This document shows positions 1 through 7,919 of a DNA stretch of 23,854 bases, piece after piece (the stretch's first letter is position 1; each line of letters begins with the position of its first letter). The stretch lies in NCBI GenBank assembly GCA_002788515.1, contig PFRJ01000037.1, positions 1 through 23,854 on the forward strand, written 5' to 3'. The notes under the pieces are model-generated. The model saw nothing but the letters and a program-made list of their open reading frames with translations. It did not search any database and had not been told where the DNA came from. The position numbers were made by a program, and so were the translations under genes. This DNA comes from Nitrosopumilales archaeon CG_4_9_14_0_2_um_filter_34_16. Its GTDB lineage: Archaea; Thermoproteota; Nitrososphaeria; Nitrososphaerales; Nitrosopumilaceae.

Positions 1-67
1 TGGTTTTACCTCTGCAGGTTTTGCTTCAGCTGGTTTTACCTCTGCAGGTTTTGCTTCAGCTGGTTTT
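1..67. repeat. 30-bp tandem direct repeat inside coding sequence
   Basis: Positions 1-30 and 31-60 are identical and the first 7 bases recur at 61-67. The unit encodes ten residues of an Ala/Pro/Lys/Glu repeat on the minus strand, so it reflects protein repeat expansion rather than a CRISPR or mobile-element repeat. The array probably continues beyond the window edge. Confidence 0.9.
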
Positions 68-162
68 GATGCTAGCTGAGTAGAAAGTTGATTTAGTCTT
101 GCTTCTAATTCGGCAATCTTGTTTTGAAGATCTTCTTTGGTTTGCTTCTTAGCAGCTGCCAT
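1..162 (-). CDS. Ala/Pro/Lys-rich repeat protein, N-terminal part (3' end off window)
   Basis: Fifty-four codons are visible from an ATG at 162; the frame is still open at position 1. The first ~33 residues are charged, with a short helical or coiled-coil-like stretch (QNKIAELEARLNQLSTQL, residues 13-30). After it comes a repeat in which PAEAKPAEVK recurs, encoded by an exact 30-bp tandem DNA repeat at 1-60. A CATAAAC element at 184-190 lies about 25 nt upstream of the ATG, which supports a leaderless start. I do not recognise a family. Ala/Pro/Lys-rich tails of this kind are low-complexity linkers and say nothing specific about function. Confidence 0.7.
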   Translation of the reverse strand, partial: MAAAKKQTKEDLQNKIAELEARLNQLSTQLASKPAEAKPAEVKPAEAKPAEVKP

Positions 163-183
163 AATTTTGATGAACAATCTGGG

Positions 184-190
184 GTTTATG
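184..190 (-). promoter_or_regulatory. TATA-like element for the gene starting at 162
   Basis: On the minus strand this reads CATAAAC. It is centred about 25 nt upstream of the ATG at 162, the archaeal TATA-to-start distance expected for a leaderless transcript. Confidence 0.45.
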
Positions 191-228
191 TACATTTGGG
201 TTGATTACCGCAACTAATCTTGATCAAG

Positions 229-237
229 TTTTATATG
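229..237 (+). promoter_or_regulatory. TATA-like element for the gene starting at 260
   Basis: TTTTATATG is centred about 27 nt upstream of the ATG at 260. It fits a leaderless transcript starting at the initiation codon. Confidence 0.55.
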
Positions 238-259
238 CTAAAATCACATACTTGATGAC

Positions 260-634
260 ATGGACGACTTTGAGAAAGAATATCCAGAATTCGACTGGAA
301 AAATACACCAGCTTACAAACATCCAGGTGGTAAAGATTGTCCATGCCCAAAGCATGAATACATTAGAGAGCAGATCAATTTTACAAGACAGGTAAATCAA
401 AAAGGAAAGGAACCATCCAAAGTTACTCTAAAATTTTGTCCCGATCATTACAGAGTATACATGGAAGAGGTGATCCCTGCAATGCCGTTAAAATATAAAA
501 TTCTTACAAAGATTGCACTAAAACTTGGAGCAATTCAGATTGAACAATTAAAGTACATGGAATCAGAATTATGTTTCTATTGTAAATTTGGATCTGGTGG
601 CCATGACAGAAAAACAGAACTCCCACCAATGTAA
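260..634 (+). CDS. Hypothetical Cys-containing protein (124 aa)
   Basis: I do not recognise the family. The protein is soluble and carries scattered cysteine/histidine motifs: CPCPKH at 27-32, CPDH at 60-63 and CFYCKF at 105-110, with a histidine at 115. These could bind zinc or an iron-sulfur cluster, but the spacing matches no classical motif I know. The start is supported by a TATA-like element 27 nt upstream. The competing frame beginning at 201 is not preceded by such an element and gives a low-quality protein. The gene ends 1 nt before the stop of a convergent small gene on the other strand. Confidence 0.75.
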   Translation: MDDFEKEYPEFDWKNTPAYKHPGGKDCPCPKHEYIREQINFTRQVNQKGKEPSKVTLKFCPDHYRVYMEEVIPAMPLKYKILTKIALKLGAIQIEQLKYMESELCFYCKFGSGGHDRKTELPPM

Positions 635-635
635 T

Positions 636-868
636 TTATTCTGAGATTAACAAAACCTTAGGTTTGTTTTGGATATCGTGATGACATCGATTTCCACATA
701 ATGGACATTGTTTTTTATCAAGAAAAATGCACTGACAATATGTGAATTAAGATACGATTTTACAGATTTGTTTGGCTCCCCAGTTCCATTACAAAAAGGG
801 CAGAGAGCACAGTGGCATATTATTCCATATTCTTTGCAAAGCACACATCTGTCATCACTCAATATCAA
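636..868 (-). pseudogene. Cys-rich zinc-ribbon-like small protein, apparently frameshifted
   Basis: Reading leftward from a TTG at 868 (or 862), the first frame encodes CVLCKEYGIICHCALCPFC, rich in CxxC/CxC pairs, then continues as SVKSYLNSH. Past about 746 that frame has no cysteines until its last residue before stopping at 647. The frame one base back reads YCQCIFLDKKQCPLC followed by GNRCHHD, again dense in Cys/His, and ends at 636. The two halves look like one small metal-binding protein (~77 residues) split by a one-base deletion around 735-746. No ATG start exists in the first frame, and a TTAATT element lies about 20-25 nt upstream. It could be a real pseudogene, a sequencing error, or a -1 recoding event; I see no obvious slippery run. 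Confidence 0.5.
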
Positions 869-944
869 TTTTTAATGAAATCATAATTAAAAGAGGCATC
901 AAATGATTTTTAATAAAACCCACTTTTGCGGAAATCGAGTTAAG

Positions 945-951
945 CTTATAC
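945..951 (+). promoter_or_regulatory. TATA-like element for the UbiD-family gene
   Basis: CTTATAC is centred about 26 nt upstream of the ATG at 974. This argues for that ATG rather than the in-frame TTG at 962. Confidence 0.55.
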
Positions 952-973
952 TTGATCTGACTTGAGAGTCAAC

Positions 974-2416
974 ATGAGAATACAAGATATTCATGATTTC
1001 ATAGTCGAACTTGAAAAACATGGGGAATTAAAAAGAGTCAAAATTGAAGTTGATTCAGATTTAGAGATTGCTGAAATCATGAGACGTGAAATGTATAACA
1101 ACGGCCCGGCAATTCTTTTTGAAAATGTAAAAGGATATGACATGCCAGTTTTAGGAAACGCATTTGGTTCAATGAAGAGATTAGAGATAGGGTTAGAAAT
1201 GAAGAACTTTACTGAGATTGGTCAACGCATCGTAGATATGACAAAGATGGACATACCATCAGGATTACTAAATAAAATTAAAAAACTTCCAGAGTTGACA
1301 AAAATGACTGCATCATTTCCCAAAGCAGAAACAAGTGGACCTGTAACTGAAATTACATCTAATGATGCATCATTTGATGATTTACCAATTCTAAAATCAT
1401 GGCCAAATGATGCAGGAAGATTCATCACTTTAGGATTAGTTGCAACAAAACATCCAGAGACAGGAGTTAGAAATTTAGGAGTTTACAGAATGCAAATAAT
1501 AGATAAAACACATGCATCAATGCATTGGCAAAAGCACAAACGAGGAGCTCACCATAGTGATATTTCAAAAGAACGAGGAGAAAAAATCCCTACAGCGATA
1601 ATTATTGGTGGAGAACCAGCGACAATTTTTTCATCAATTGCACCAGTTCCTGAAGGACTTGACAAATACTTGTTTGCAGGGATTACAAGAAAAGAAGGAA
1701 TCAAAACTGTAAAATGTAAAACAATCGATTTGGATGTACCAGCAAATGCAGAGATAGTCTTGGAAGGATATGTAGATCCTGCAGACATTAGAGATGAAGG
1801 GCCATTTGGCGATCATACTGGATATTATACACCAGTCGAACCATATCCAACATTTACATTAACAGGAATAATGCGAAGGAAAAATCCGATTTATGTTACA
1901 ACAGTAGTTGGAAAACCAATTCTGGAGGATGCATATATTGGAAAAGTTATTGAACGTTCATTTTTACCATTGATCCAAATGTTCCATCCAGAAGTTGTAG
2001 ACTTTAGCATGCCAGCAGCAGGATGGTTTCAAGGATTTGCAATAATATCAATCAAAAAAAGATACCCAGGTCAAGCCAAAAAAGTTATGATGGGATTATG
2101 GGGTATGGGACAACTTTCCCTAACGAAAATGTTTGTAGTAGTAGACGAAGATATCAATGTTCATGACATCAATGATGTAATATGGGCAATCACTACAAGG
2201 GCAGATGCTGCAAGAGATACCACAATAATCAACAACACACCTACAGATACACTTGATCCAGCATCACCACTTGTAAATTTAGGTTCTAAGATGGGAATCG
2301 ACGCAACACAAAAAACAAGAGAAGAAGGATATGAAAGAGAAATTCAACAACAAGTAAAAGTTGACGATAAAACAAAGGAATTAGTCAATTCCAAATGGTC
2401 CAGTTATGGTCTATAA
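974..2416 (+). CDS. ubiD: UbiD-family (prenylated-FMN) decarboxylase
   Basis: This 480-residue protein matches the UbiD family of prenyl-FMN-dependent (de)carboxylases in length and motifs. NLGVYRMQ (about 167-174) and HWQKHKRGA (184-192) correspond to cofactor-binding segments, and DEGPFGDHTGYYT (274-286) holds the conserved acidic active-site region. I chose ATG 974 over the in-frame TTG at 962 because it lies 26 nt after a TATA element. The substrate cannot be read from sequence. Two roles fit. One is MqnL-type decarboxylation in futalosine menaquinone synthesis, favoured by the convergent mqnC-like neighbour. The other is the trans-anhydromevalonate-5-phosphate decarboxylase of the archaeal mevalonate pathway, also a UbiD homologue. 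No UbiX-type prenyltransferase gene is in the window. Its 3' end overlaps the neighbour by 6 bp. Confidence 0.92.
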   Translation: MRIQDIHDFIVELEKHGELKRVKIEVDSDLEIAEIMRREMYNNGPAILFENVKGYDMPVLGNAFGSMKRLEIGLEMKNFTEIGQRIVDMTKMDIPSGLLNKIKKLPELTKMTASFPKAETSGPVTEITSNDASFDDLPILKSWPNDAGRFITLGLVATKHPETGVRNLGVYRMQIIDKTHASMHWQKHKRGAHHSDISKERGEKIPTAIIIGGEPATIFSSIAPVPEGLDKYLFAGITRKEGIKTVKCKTIDLDVPANAEIVLEGYVDPADIRDEGPFGDHTGYYTPVEPYPTFTLTGIMRRKNPIYVTTVVGKPILEDAYIGKVIERSFLPLIQMFHPEVVDFSMPAAGWFQGFAIISIKKRYPGQAKKVMMGLWGMGQLSLTKMFVVVDEDINVHDINDVIWAITTRADAARDTTIINNTPTDTLDPASPLVNLGSKMGIDATQKTREEGYEREIQQQVKVDDKTKELVNSKWSSYGL

Positions 2417-3529
2417 TACAGTAACAGGATTGTAAAAATTATCTCTTTCTTCAACCTGATAACCAATCTGATGAATAGCATTAATAATTATTTTATCAGT
2501 TAATTCAGTAGAGCGAGAACCAGTACATGAAACAACCTCTTCACCAATCAATGTACCACCAAAATCATCAGCGCCATATTGTAAAGCAAGTTGAGCCATA
2601 CCGACACCATTAGTTAGCCATGATGATTGGATATGAGGGATTAATCCATCAAAGACAAGTCTAGATATGGCAATCATCTTCAAAAGCTGAATTCCACCAG
2701 TACCATATTCAACTAATCCTTCTTCGTGCATTTGCGTGTTATTTGGTTCAAAATTCCACGGGATAAATGCCATAAAGCCTTTAGTTTTTTCTTGTAGTTT
2801 TACAATTTTGAAAAAATGTTCAACAATATCATTTTTGTTTTCTACATGACCATACATCATTGTTGCAGAAGCAGGCAATCCAATTGAATGTGCTTCATCC
2901 ATAATTCTAATCCAAGCATCACTGGAGATTTTCTTTGGACTGATTACATCTTTAACAGAATCAGTTAAAATTTCAGCACCCGCACCAGGTATTGATTGAA
3001 GACCTGCATCTTTGAGTCTAGACAATATTTCTTTTGTTGATGATTTTTCAACTCTTGCAATCATATCTATTTCAGATGTAGATAATCCGTGAACACCAAC
3101 GGATGGAAATTTTTCTCGAATCATTCTAAATGCATCTTCATAATATTCAATCTTCAAACTTGGATTGTGTCCACCTTGAATCAAGACTTGACGAATTTGA
3201 AACAAATCCCATGAAGCTTTAACTCTGGATTCAATTTGATCAAGAGTTAACGTGTAAGAATCATCAGCACCTGGAGATCTATAAAATGCACAGAATTTAC
3301 AATCAGTGATACAGACATTAGTATAATTCAAAATAATATTATTTACAAAAGAAGCTTTTTTTCCAAATTGTTTTCTTGTCAAATGGCCTGAAACAAGACC
3401 CATAAGATGAACGTCATCAGATTCTAACAATCTTAAACAGTCTTCAGGTCCAGGGCGTTTACCGTGAAGAGAATTTTCTAAAATGTCTTTAATATCACTT
3501 TTTTGTATCTGCTCAGTAGTTTGATTCAA
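2411..3529 (-). CDS. mqnC: MqnC-like radical SAM dehypoxanthine futalosine cyclase
   Basis: A radical SAM protein with the CX3CX2C cluster motif CITDCKFC at about residues 73-80, in the context NYTNVCITDCKFCAFYR. Other segments typical of MqnC are VLIQGGHNPSLKIEYYED, GLQSIPGAGAEIL, SPKK, ATMMYGHVE and GFMAFIPWNFEPNNT. MqnC cyclises dehypoxanthine futalosine in the futalosine route to menaquinone. The paralogues MqnE and CofH/CofG fit less well because of the QGGHNP and SIPGAGAEIL segments. The frame extends up to a TTG at 3598, but the TTG at 3529 gives about 372 residues, normal for the family, and lies 27 nt after a TATA element. No ATG is available near the N-terminus. The 3' end overlaps the UbiD-family gene by 6 bp. 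Confidence 0.88.
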   Translation of the reverse strand: MNQTTEQIQKSDIKDILENSLHGKRPGPEDCLRLLESDDVHLMGLVSGHLTRKQFGKKASFVNNIILNYTNVCITDCKFCAFYRSPGADDSYTLTLDQIESRVKASWDLFQIRQVLIQGGHNPSLKIEYYEDAFRMIREKFPSVGVHGLSTSEIDMIARVEKSSTKEILSRLKDAGLQSIPGAGAEILTDSVKDVISPKKISSDAWIRIMDEAHSIGLPASATMMYGHVENKNDIVEHFFKIVKLQEKTKGFMAFIPWNFEPNNTQMHEEGLVEYGTGGIQLLKMIAISRLVFDGLIPHIQSSWLTNGVGMAQLALQYGADDFGGTLIGEEVVSCTGSRSTELTDKIIINAIHQIGYQVEERDNFYNPVTVL

Positions 3530-3551
3530 GTGCTCTGATTCCTTAGAATTT

Positions 3552-3560
3552 CTATTTAAT
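3552..3560 (-). promoter_or_regulatory. TATA-like element for mqnC
   Basis: On the minus strand this reads ATTAAATAG. It is centred about 27 nt upstream of the TTG at 3529 and supports that start. Confidence 0.45.
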
Positions 3561-3650
3561 TCTTGATAGAAATATTGAACAAAAAAAGAATTAAACAAAA
3601 TGAGTCATTTGTGCGCAATCTTTGAGAAAAATGAGTTCAATGATTCACGT

Positions 3651-3660
3651 TATTTTTAAG
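3651..3660 (+). promoter_or_regulatory. TATA-like element for the first aromatic operon
   Basis: TATTTTTAAG is centred about 30 nt upstream of the ATG at 3686. It is the likely promoter of the ADH synthase-DHQ synthase II-aroD run. Confidence 0.45.
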
Positions 3661-3685
3661 TAGGGCACAAAAATCAGATCAAATC

Positions 3686-4468
3686 ATGGTATCAGGTAAT
3701 CAAATTAGACTTAGTCGAATTCTCAGAAAAGGAAGAATGCTTTGCATTCCAATGGATCATGGAATTTCAAACGGACCAATTGAGGGTCTTGAAGATCCAG
3801 TTTCTACAATTTACAAATGTGAAGGACATGGTCTCACAAGTGTGATCATCAATAAAGGAATTCTCAAAGCATTGCCTAAACCAACTAAAATTGGAATTTT
3901 AGTTCATTTTTCAAGTAGTACAGTATTATCATTATCACCAAATCGAAAGATGCTAACAGGTACAGTAAAAGAAGCAGTTGCAATGGGAGCTGATGGTGTA
4001 TCATTACATATCAACATTGGTGGTAAAGAAGAACCAGAGATGTTAGAACAGCTTGGAATGACTGCAGATCAGTGTCACAAATGGGGAATGCCACTTTTAG
4101 CAATGATGTATCCAAGAGGTGAAAATATCAAGAATCCACATGATCCTGAAATTGTTGGACATGTTGCAAGAATTGGTGCAGAATGTGGCGCAGACATTGT
4201 TAAAACACTATACACAGGAGATGTGGATTCTTTTGCAAAAATTGTAAAGAGTACACCAGTTCCAATTGTTATTGCAGGTGGGCCAAAAGCAAAAACAGAT
4301 TTAGATATTCTTCAAATGACTGAAGACGCAATGACAGCAGGAGCAAAAGGAGTTACATATGGTAGAAACATCTTTGCACATAAAACACCTGAAAAAATGG
4401 TTGAAGCATTAGCGGAAATAATTTTCAGAAAAGGAACAGCAAAGGAAGCAATGAAAAAAATTGAGTAA
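3686..4468 (+). CDS. aroA': 2-amino-3,7-dideoxy-D-threo-hept-6-ulosonate (ADH) synthase
   Basis: This 260-residue protein has the class I aldolase-like fold signature of the archaeal AroA' enzyme (MJ0400 type). PMDHGISNGP at 22-31 holds the conserved Asp24, MYPRG is at 141-145, and DIVKTLYTGD at 170-179 holds the Schiff-base Lys173. GGP at 198-200 and YGRNIF at 225-230 fit the phosphate-binding end. It makes ADH from aspartate semialdehyde and a 6-deoxy-ketohexose phosphate, replacing the DAHP synthase step of the bacterial shikimate route. A fructose-bisphosphate aldolase role is less likely because the next gene is the partner enzyme DHQ synthase II, overlapping by 8 bp. It heads the aromatic operon, behind a TATA element about 30 nt upstream. 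Confidence 0.93.
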   Translation: MVSGNQIRLSRILRKGRMLCIPMDHGISNGPIEGLEDPVSTIYKCEGHGLTSVIINKGILKALPKPTKIGILVHFSSSTVLSLSPNRKMLTGTVKEAVAMGADGVSLHINIGGKEEPEMLEQLGMTADQCHKWGMPLLAMMYPRGENIKNPHDPEIVGHVARIGAECGADIVKTLYTGDVDSFAKIVKSTPVPIVIAGGPKAKTDLDILQMTEDAMTAGAKGVTYGRNIFAHKTPEKMVEALAEIIFRKGTAKEAMKKIE

Positions 4469-5519
4469 GACCAGAGAAATAATAATTTCACCTAAAGTGT
4501 CTCAGACACAATTAGCCAAATTTTTACCTCAATTAGAAGAAGAAGGAATTAAAATGGTGTATCTTGATCCAAAAAAATTAGGGAATAAAAAAACAAAACT
4601 TCAGACAGTATTTCCATCAAATTTAGCAAATTATGTAGTTCTCGAAAAAGAAGGATTGAAAGTAAAAGGCAAAAAAGTGGGAAGAAAATTCCAAATACTA
4701 TCAAACTCAGACATAGATAACATCCTTACAATTGCAAAAAAGGGATTAGATTTTGTGATAGTGGAAGTAAAAGATTGGAAAATAATTCCATTAGAGAATA
4801 TCATTGCAAAATTACATAAAATTCATACCAAGATTTTTGCGATTGCCAAAACGCCTGAAGAGGTAAGAAAGATGTTTTCAATTTTAGAAGTCGGTGTAGA
4901 TGGAGTAATCTTTAGCACATCAACAATCAACGAAGTCAGAGAAGTCATGGTGTATTTGGGAACAAAGAATTTTGAAATGAAACCTGCTAAGATTACAGAG
5001 ATAAAAGAAGTAGGAGACGGCGAACGTGTTTGTGTAGATACTGCATCAATACTTCACAAAGGCGAGGGAATGTTGATTGGGAGTAGATCAAATTTTTTGT
5101 TTTTAGTTCATAACGAATCAGTAGGATCATCATTTACATCCCCAAGACCATTTAGAGTAAATGCAGGTGCAGTTCATTGCTACACGTTATCGCCAGATGG
5201 GACAACAAATTACCTATCAGAAGTAGAAACAGGATCGGAAGTACTGATCCTTAACTCAAAAGGCAATGCAAGACGAGCAACTGTTGGAAGATCAAAGATC
5301 GAACGTAGACCAATGCTAATGATCAAAGCAGTTGTAGATGGAGAAACAGGAGGAATAATAGCACAAGACGCAGAGACCATTCGTTTTGTAAAACCAAATG
5401 GACAACTAGTGTCAGTCACTCATTTAAAGAAAGGAGATACAGTTATGGTACATGCAAAACCTGCCACAGGCAGGCATTTCGGAATGGAAGTTTCAGATGA
5501 ATATATTTTAGAGAAATGA
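4461..5519 (+). CDS. aroB': 3-dehydroquinate synthase II
   Basis: This 352-residue protein matches archaeal DHQ synthase II (MJ1249 type), which oxidatively deaminates and cyclises ADH to 3-dehydroquinate with NAD. The C-terminal half is diagnostic: ASILHKGEGMLIGSRSNFLF, LVHNESVGSS, then RPFRVNAGAVHCYTL and TTNYLSEVETGSEVLI. The start is a TTG overlapping the upstream gene by 8 bp (MSKTREIIISPKV). No ATG in this frame lies near the expected N-terminus, so coupled translation from the upstream cistron is likely. The gene overlaps aroD by 4 bp (ATGA). Confidence 0.93.
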   Translation: MSKTREIIISPKVSQTQLAKFLPQLEEEGIKMVYLDPKKLGNKKTKLQTVFPSNLANYVVLEKEGLKVKGKKVGRKFQILSNSDIDNILTIAKKGLDFVIVEVKDWKIIPLENIIAKLHKIHTKIFAIAKTPEEVRKMFSILEVGVDGVIFSTSTINEVREVMVYLGTKNFEMKPAKITEIKEVGDGERVCVDTASILHKGEGMLIGSRSNFLFLVHNESVGSSFTSPRPFRVNAGAVHCYTLSPDGTTNYLSEVETGSEVLILNSKGNARRATVGRSKIERRPMLMIKAVVDGETGGIIAQDAETIRFVKPNGQLVSVTHLKKGDTVMVHAKPATGRHFGMEVSDEYILEK

Positions 5520-6187
5520 AATACAGAACTTGCGTATCCATTGCTGAAAAAACTCCTGCATTAACTGAAAAAAAATTAAAAATTGCACTCAAAAAATCAG
5601 ACTATGTGGAAATAAGATTTGATTTTCTAAAAATAGAGCAGATTCCGAAAACATTAGAGACAATTAAAAAAGATCTAAAGAGAATTGTGTGTACCTTAAG
5701 ACCAAAAACAGAAGGAGGAAAGTTTTCTGGAAATGAGGTAGAACGAATTGCAATTCTGAAATTAATTGCAGAATACAATCCATTTCTATTAGATGTAGAA
5801 TTTAATACATTAAAGAAAAATTCGGCATTGGTAAAATATCTAAAAACTACAAAAACAAAATTACTTGTTTCATGGCATGATTTTAAAAAAACTCCTAATG
5901 CAGAAGAACTCAAAAAGAGACTTTGTGAAATGAGTAAATTTTCATCTAATGTAAAAATAGTCAGTACTGCAAAATCAATGAACGATTCAACTAGAATGTT
6001 AGAATTGTATAGCAAAAAAGGAAAAAACAATTTGATTTCATTTGCAATGGGAGATTTTGGAAGGATTTCTAGAATTTTATGCCTATATTTAGGGAGTCCA
6101 TATACCTATGTGTCATTAGGAAAAGCAGTTGCCCCAGGACAGTTTAGTGTGGACGAAGTTAAAAAAATTATGAATCTAAAAAAATAA
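5516..6187 (+). CDS. aroD: 3-dehydroquinate dehydratase, type I
   Basis: This 223-residue type I dehydroquinase carries VEIRFDF at 31-37 (substrate-binding Glu32 and Arg34), the catalytic His121 in VSWHDF, and the Schiff-base Lys147 in VKIVSTAKS. The C-terminal loop LGKAVAPGQFS is also typical. It dehydrates 3-dehydroquinate to 3-dehydroshikimate. Its ATG overlaps the stop of the DHQ synthase II gene (ATGA), indicating translational coupling. The gap of 50 nt to aroE is the first break in the operon. Confidence 0.94.
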   Translation: MKYRTCVSIAEKTPALTEKKLKIALKKSDYVEIRFDFLKIEQIPKTLETIKKDLKRIVCTLRPKTEGGKFSGNEVERIAILKLIAEYNPFLLDVEFNTLKKNSALVKYLKTTKTKLLVSWHDFKKTPNAEELKKRLCEMSKFSSNVKIVSTAKSMNDSTRMLELYSKKGKNNLISFAMGDFGRISRILCLYLGSPYTYVSLGKAVAPGQFSVDEVKKIMNLKK

Positions 6188-6206
6188 GATCTCAGAAAGT
6201 TGAGAG

Positions 6207-6213
6207 TTTAAAT
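6207..6213 (+). promoter_or_regulatory. Internal TATA-like element before aroE
   Basis: TTTAAAT is centred about 28 nt upstream of the aroE ATG at 6238, in the only sizeable gap of the first operon half. It suggests an extra internal promoter giving a leaderless aroE-aroK-aroA transcript. Confidence 0.4.
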
Positions 6214-6237
6214 CAATCATATAATTAGAAAAAGAAT

Positions 6238-7059
6238 ATGAGTAAATCATTTGCAGTCATAGGAGATCCTATTGATCATTCATTATCACCAAATATTCAT
6301 AGTGCCGCATTTAGAGAAATGGATTTAGATTCATCATACATTGCATACAGAATTCCAAAAGGAGAATTAGAAGAGGGGATAGAAGGTTTAAAAAAAATCA
6401 AAATAGACGGATTCAATATCACTATACCTCACAAAGTAGAGATGATGAAATATTTAGACAAGATCGACGAGTCATGTAGTTTGATTGGCGCAGTTAATAC
6501 TGTAACAAACACAGACGGAATTCTAAAAGGATACAATACGGACATGGATGGATTTTTAGAACCATTTAAGAAAAAGAAATTAAATATTGCAAACACAAAA
6601 GTTCTTCTTTTAGGAGCAGGCGGTGCAGCCAGAGCCATAGTTGCAGGATTTGCCAAGGAAAAAGCAAAGAGCATAACCATAGCAAATAGAACATTAGGAA
6701 ATGCGGAGAATCTTGCAGAATTTGCAAAGAAGATCGGATTAGATGCAAATGCAGTAAAAATTGAAGATGTTAAAGACACTGCAAAAAATTTTGATATCAT
6801 CGTAAATGCGACATCAGTTGGTCTAAGAGATGAACCAAGTGTCATTTCTTTAGAAGGAATTAGTGAGAAAACAATTGTTTATGACATTGTATACATGCCA
6901 ATTAATACCGATTTTATAAAAAAAGCCAAAGAAAAAAATGCCATCATAATATATGGATACGAAATGCTTCTAGGTCAAGCAGTGAGAGCATTTGAGATAT
7001 GGCATGGTGTGGAAGCACCTTATAATGCCATGAAAAAAGCATTGTTAGGAGGATTTTGA
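6238..7059 (+). CDS. aroE: Shikimate dehydrogenase
   Basis: This 273-residue protein has the N-terminal substrate domain (VIGDPIDHSLSPNIHSAAF, residues 7-25) and the catalytic Lys66 in NITIPHK and Asp102 in GYNTDMDGF. The Rossmann motif LLGAGGAAR is at about 124-132, followed by IANRT, the usual NADP phosphate-binding loop. It reduces 3-dehydroshikimate to shikimate with NADPH. It may have its own promoter as well as reading through from upstream. Its TGA stop shares one base with the ATG of the next gene. Confidence 0.95.
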   Translation: MSKSFAVIGDPIDHSLSPNIHSAAFREMDLDSSYIAYRIPKGELEEGIEGLKKIKIDGFNITIPHKVEMMKYLDKIDESCSLIGAVNTVTNTDGILKGYNTDMDGFLEPFKKKKLNIANTKVLLLGAGGAARAIVAGFAKEKAKSITIANRTLGNAENLAEFAKKIGLDANAVKIEDVKDTAKNFDIIVNATSVGLRDEPSVISLEGISEKTIVYDIVYMPINTDFIKKAKEKNAIIIYGYEMLLGQAVRAFEIWHGVEAPYNAMKKALLGGF

Positions 7060-7919
7060 TGGTAAAAGCAACAGCTACTGTCCACGGAGCAGTTTCATTG
7101 GTTAATGCGATTGCCAACCAAAAGGGTGCAACTTTAGGAATTTCATTAAGAGTGGAAGCAACAGTTGAAACCAGTCCAGGTAAAGGGATTACAATTCAAT
7201 CAGAAAACAAGAGTTTGAGTTCTCGTTTAATTAACAAAACCATTGAAAAAATTGTTTCAAAGAAAGAATTAGATGAAAACAAGATCACAATTTCACTTTC
7301 TTCAGAAATCCCTACAGGATATGGGCTAAAAAGCTCCAGTGCAATTTCATCTGCAATTGCATTAGCATGTGCAAAAATATTCAAACCAAAATGGACTGAT
7401 CAACAGATACTTTTGGCAGGAGTGGATGCATCTATTGAATCCAAAGTAAGTATTACAGGGGCTTATGATGATGCATGTTCATGTTATTATGGCGGTTTTA
7501 ATGTAACAGATAATGCAAAGAAAAGAAGAATACATTTTGAAAAAGCACCATTAAATCTAATTGCAGTCATATTTATCCCAAAAAATAGAAAAAGAGGGAA
7601 TCTGAAAAAACTCAAGGTATTATCATCAGTGTTTGAAAATGCATGGAAATTAGCAGAAGAAGCAAAGTATTGGGAAGCCATGAACATAAACGGATTAGCA
7701 ACAGCATCAATTCTAAACTCAGATCCAAAAATAATTACAGAATTAATTGAAAAAGGCGCACTAGGGGCATCAGTATCAGGCAATGGTCCAGCAATAGCAG
7801 CAATAACAAAAAAAGAAAATGAATCTGCAATCAAAAAAATATTTTCAACTCTAGAAGGAAACATAATCATTTCAAAAGTCAATAACAAAAAGGCAGAAAT
7901 TCATGAAGTGCAAAGTTGA
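7059..7919 (+). CDS. aroK: Shikimate kinase, archaeal GHMP type
   Basis: This 286-residue GHMP-superfamily kinase is the archaeal non-orthologous replacement for the bacterial P-loop shikimate kinase. The ATP-binding motif PTGYGLKSSSAISSA lies at about 85-99, and the C-terminal motif LGASVSGNGPAIAAI is present. The ATG at 7059 overlaps the aroE TGA by one base; the TTG three bases earlier is a less likely start. The position between aroE and aroA assigns shikimate as substrate over homoserine or mevalonate. The gene overlaps aroA by 17 bp. Confidence 0.93.
   Translation: MVKATATVHGAVSLVNAIANQKGATLGISLRVEATVETSPGKGITIQSENKSLSSRLINKTIEKIVSKKELDENKITISLSSEIPTGYGLKSSSAISSAIALACAKIFKPKWTDQQILLAGVDASIESKVSITGAYDDACSCYYGGFNVTDNAKKRRIHFEKAPLNLIAVIFIPKNRKRGNLKKLKVLSSVFENAWKLAEEAKYWEAMNINGLATASILNSDPKIITELIEKGALGASVSGNGPAIAAITKKENESAIKKIFSTLEGNIIISKVNNKKAEIHEVQS

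Noticed and set aside
1..67. Direct repeats that could suggest a CRISPR array
   Set aside because: The units are directly tandem with no spacers and are in frame within a coding sequence.
201..395. A 64-codon frame overlapping the 260-634 gene
   Set aside because: It has no promoter at the expected distance and overlaps a better-supported Cys-containing protein in another frame.
2411..3529. CofH or CofG (F420 deazaflavin synthase) as identity of the radical SAM gene
   Set aside because: The QGGHNP, SIPGAGAEIL and FIPWNFEPNNT segments match MqnC better.
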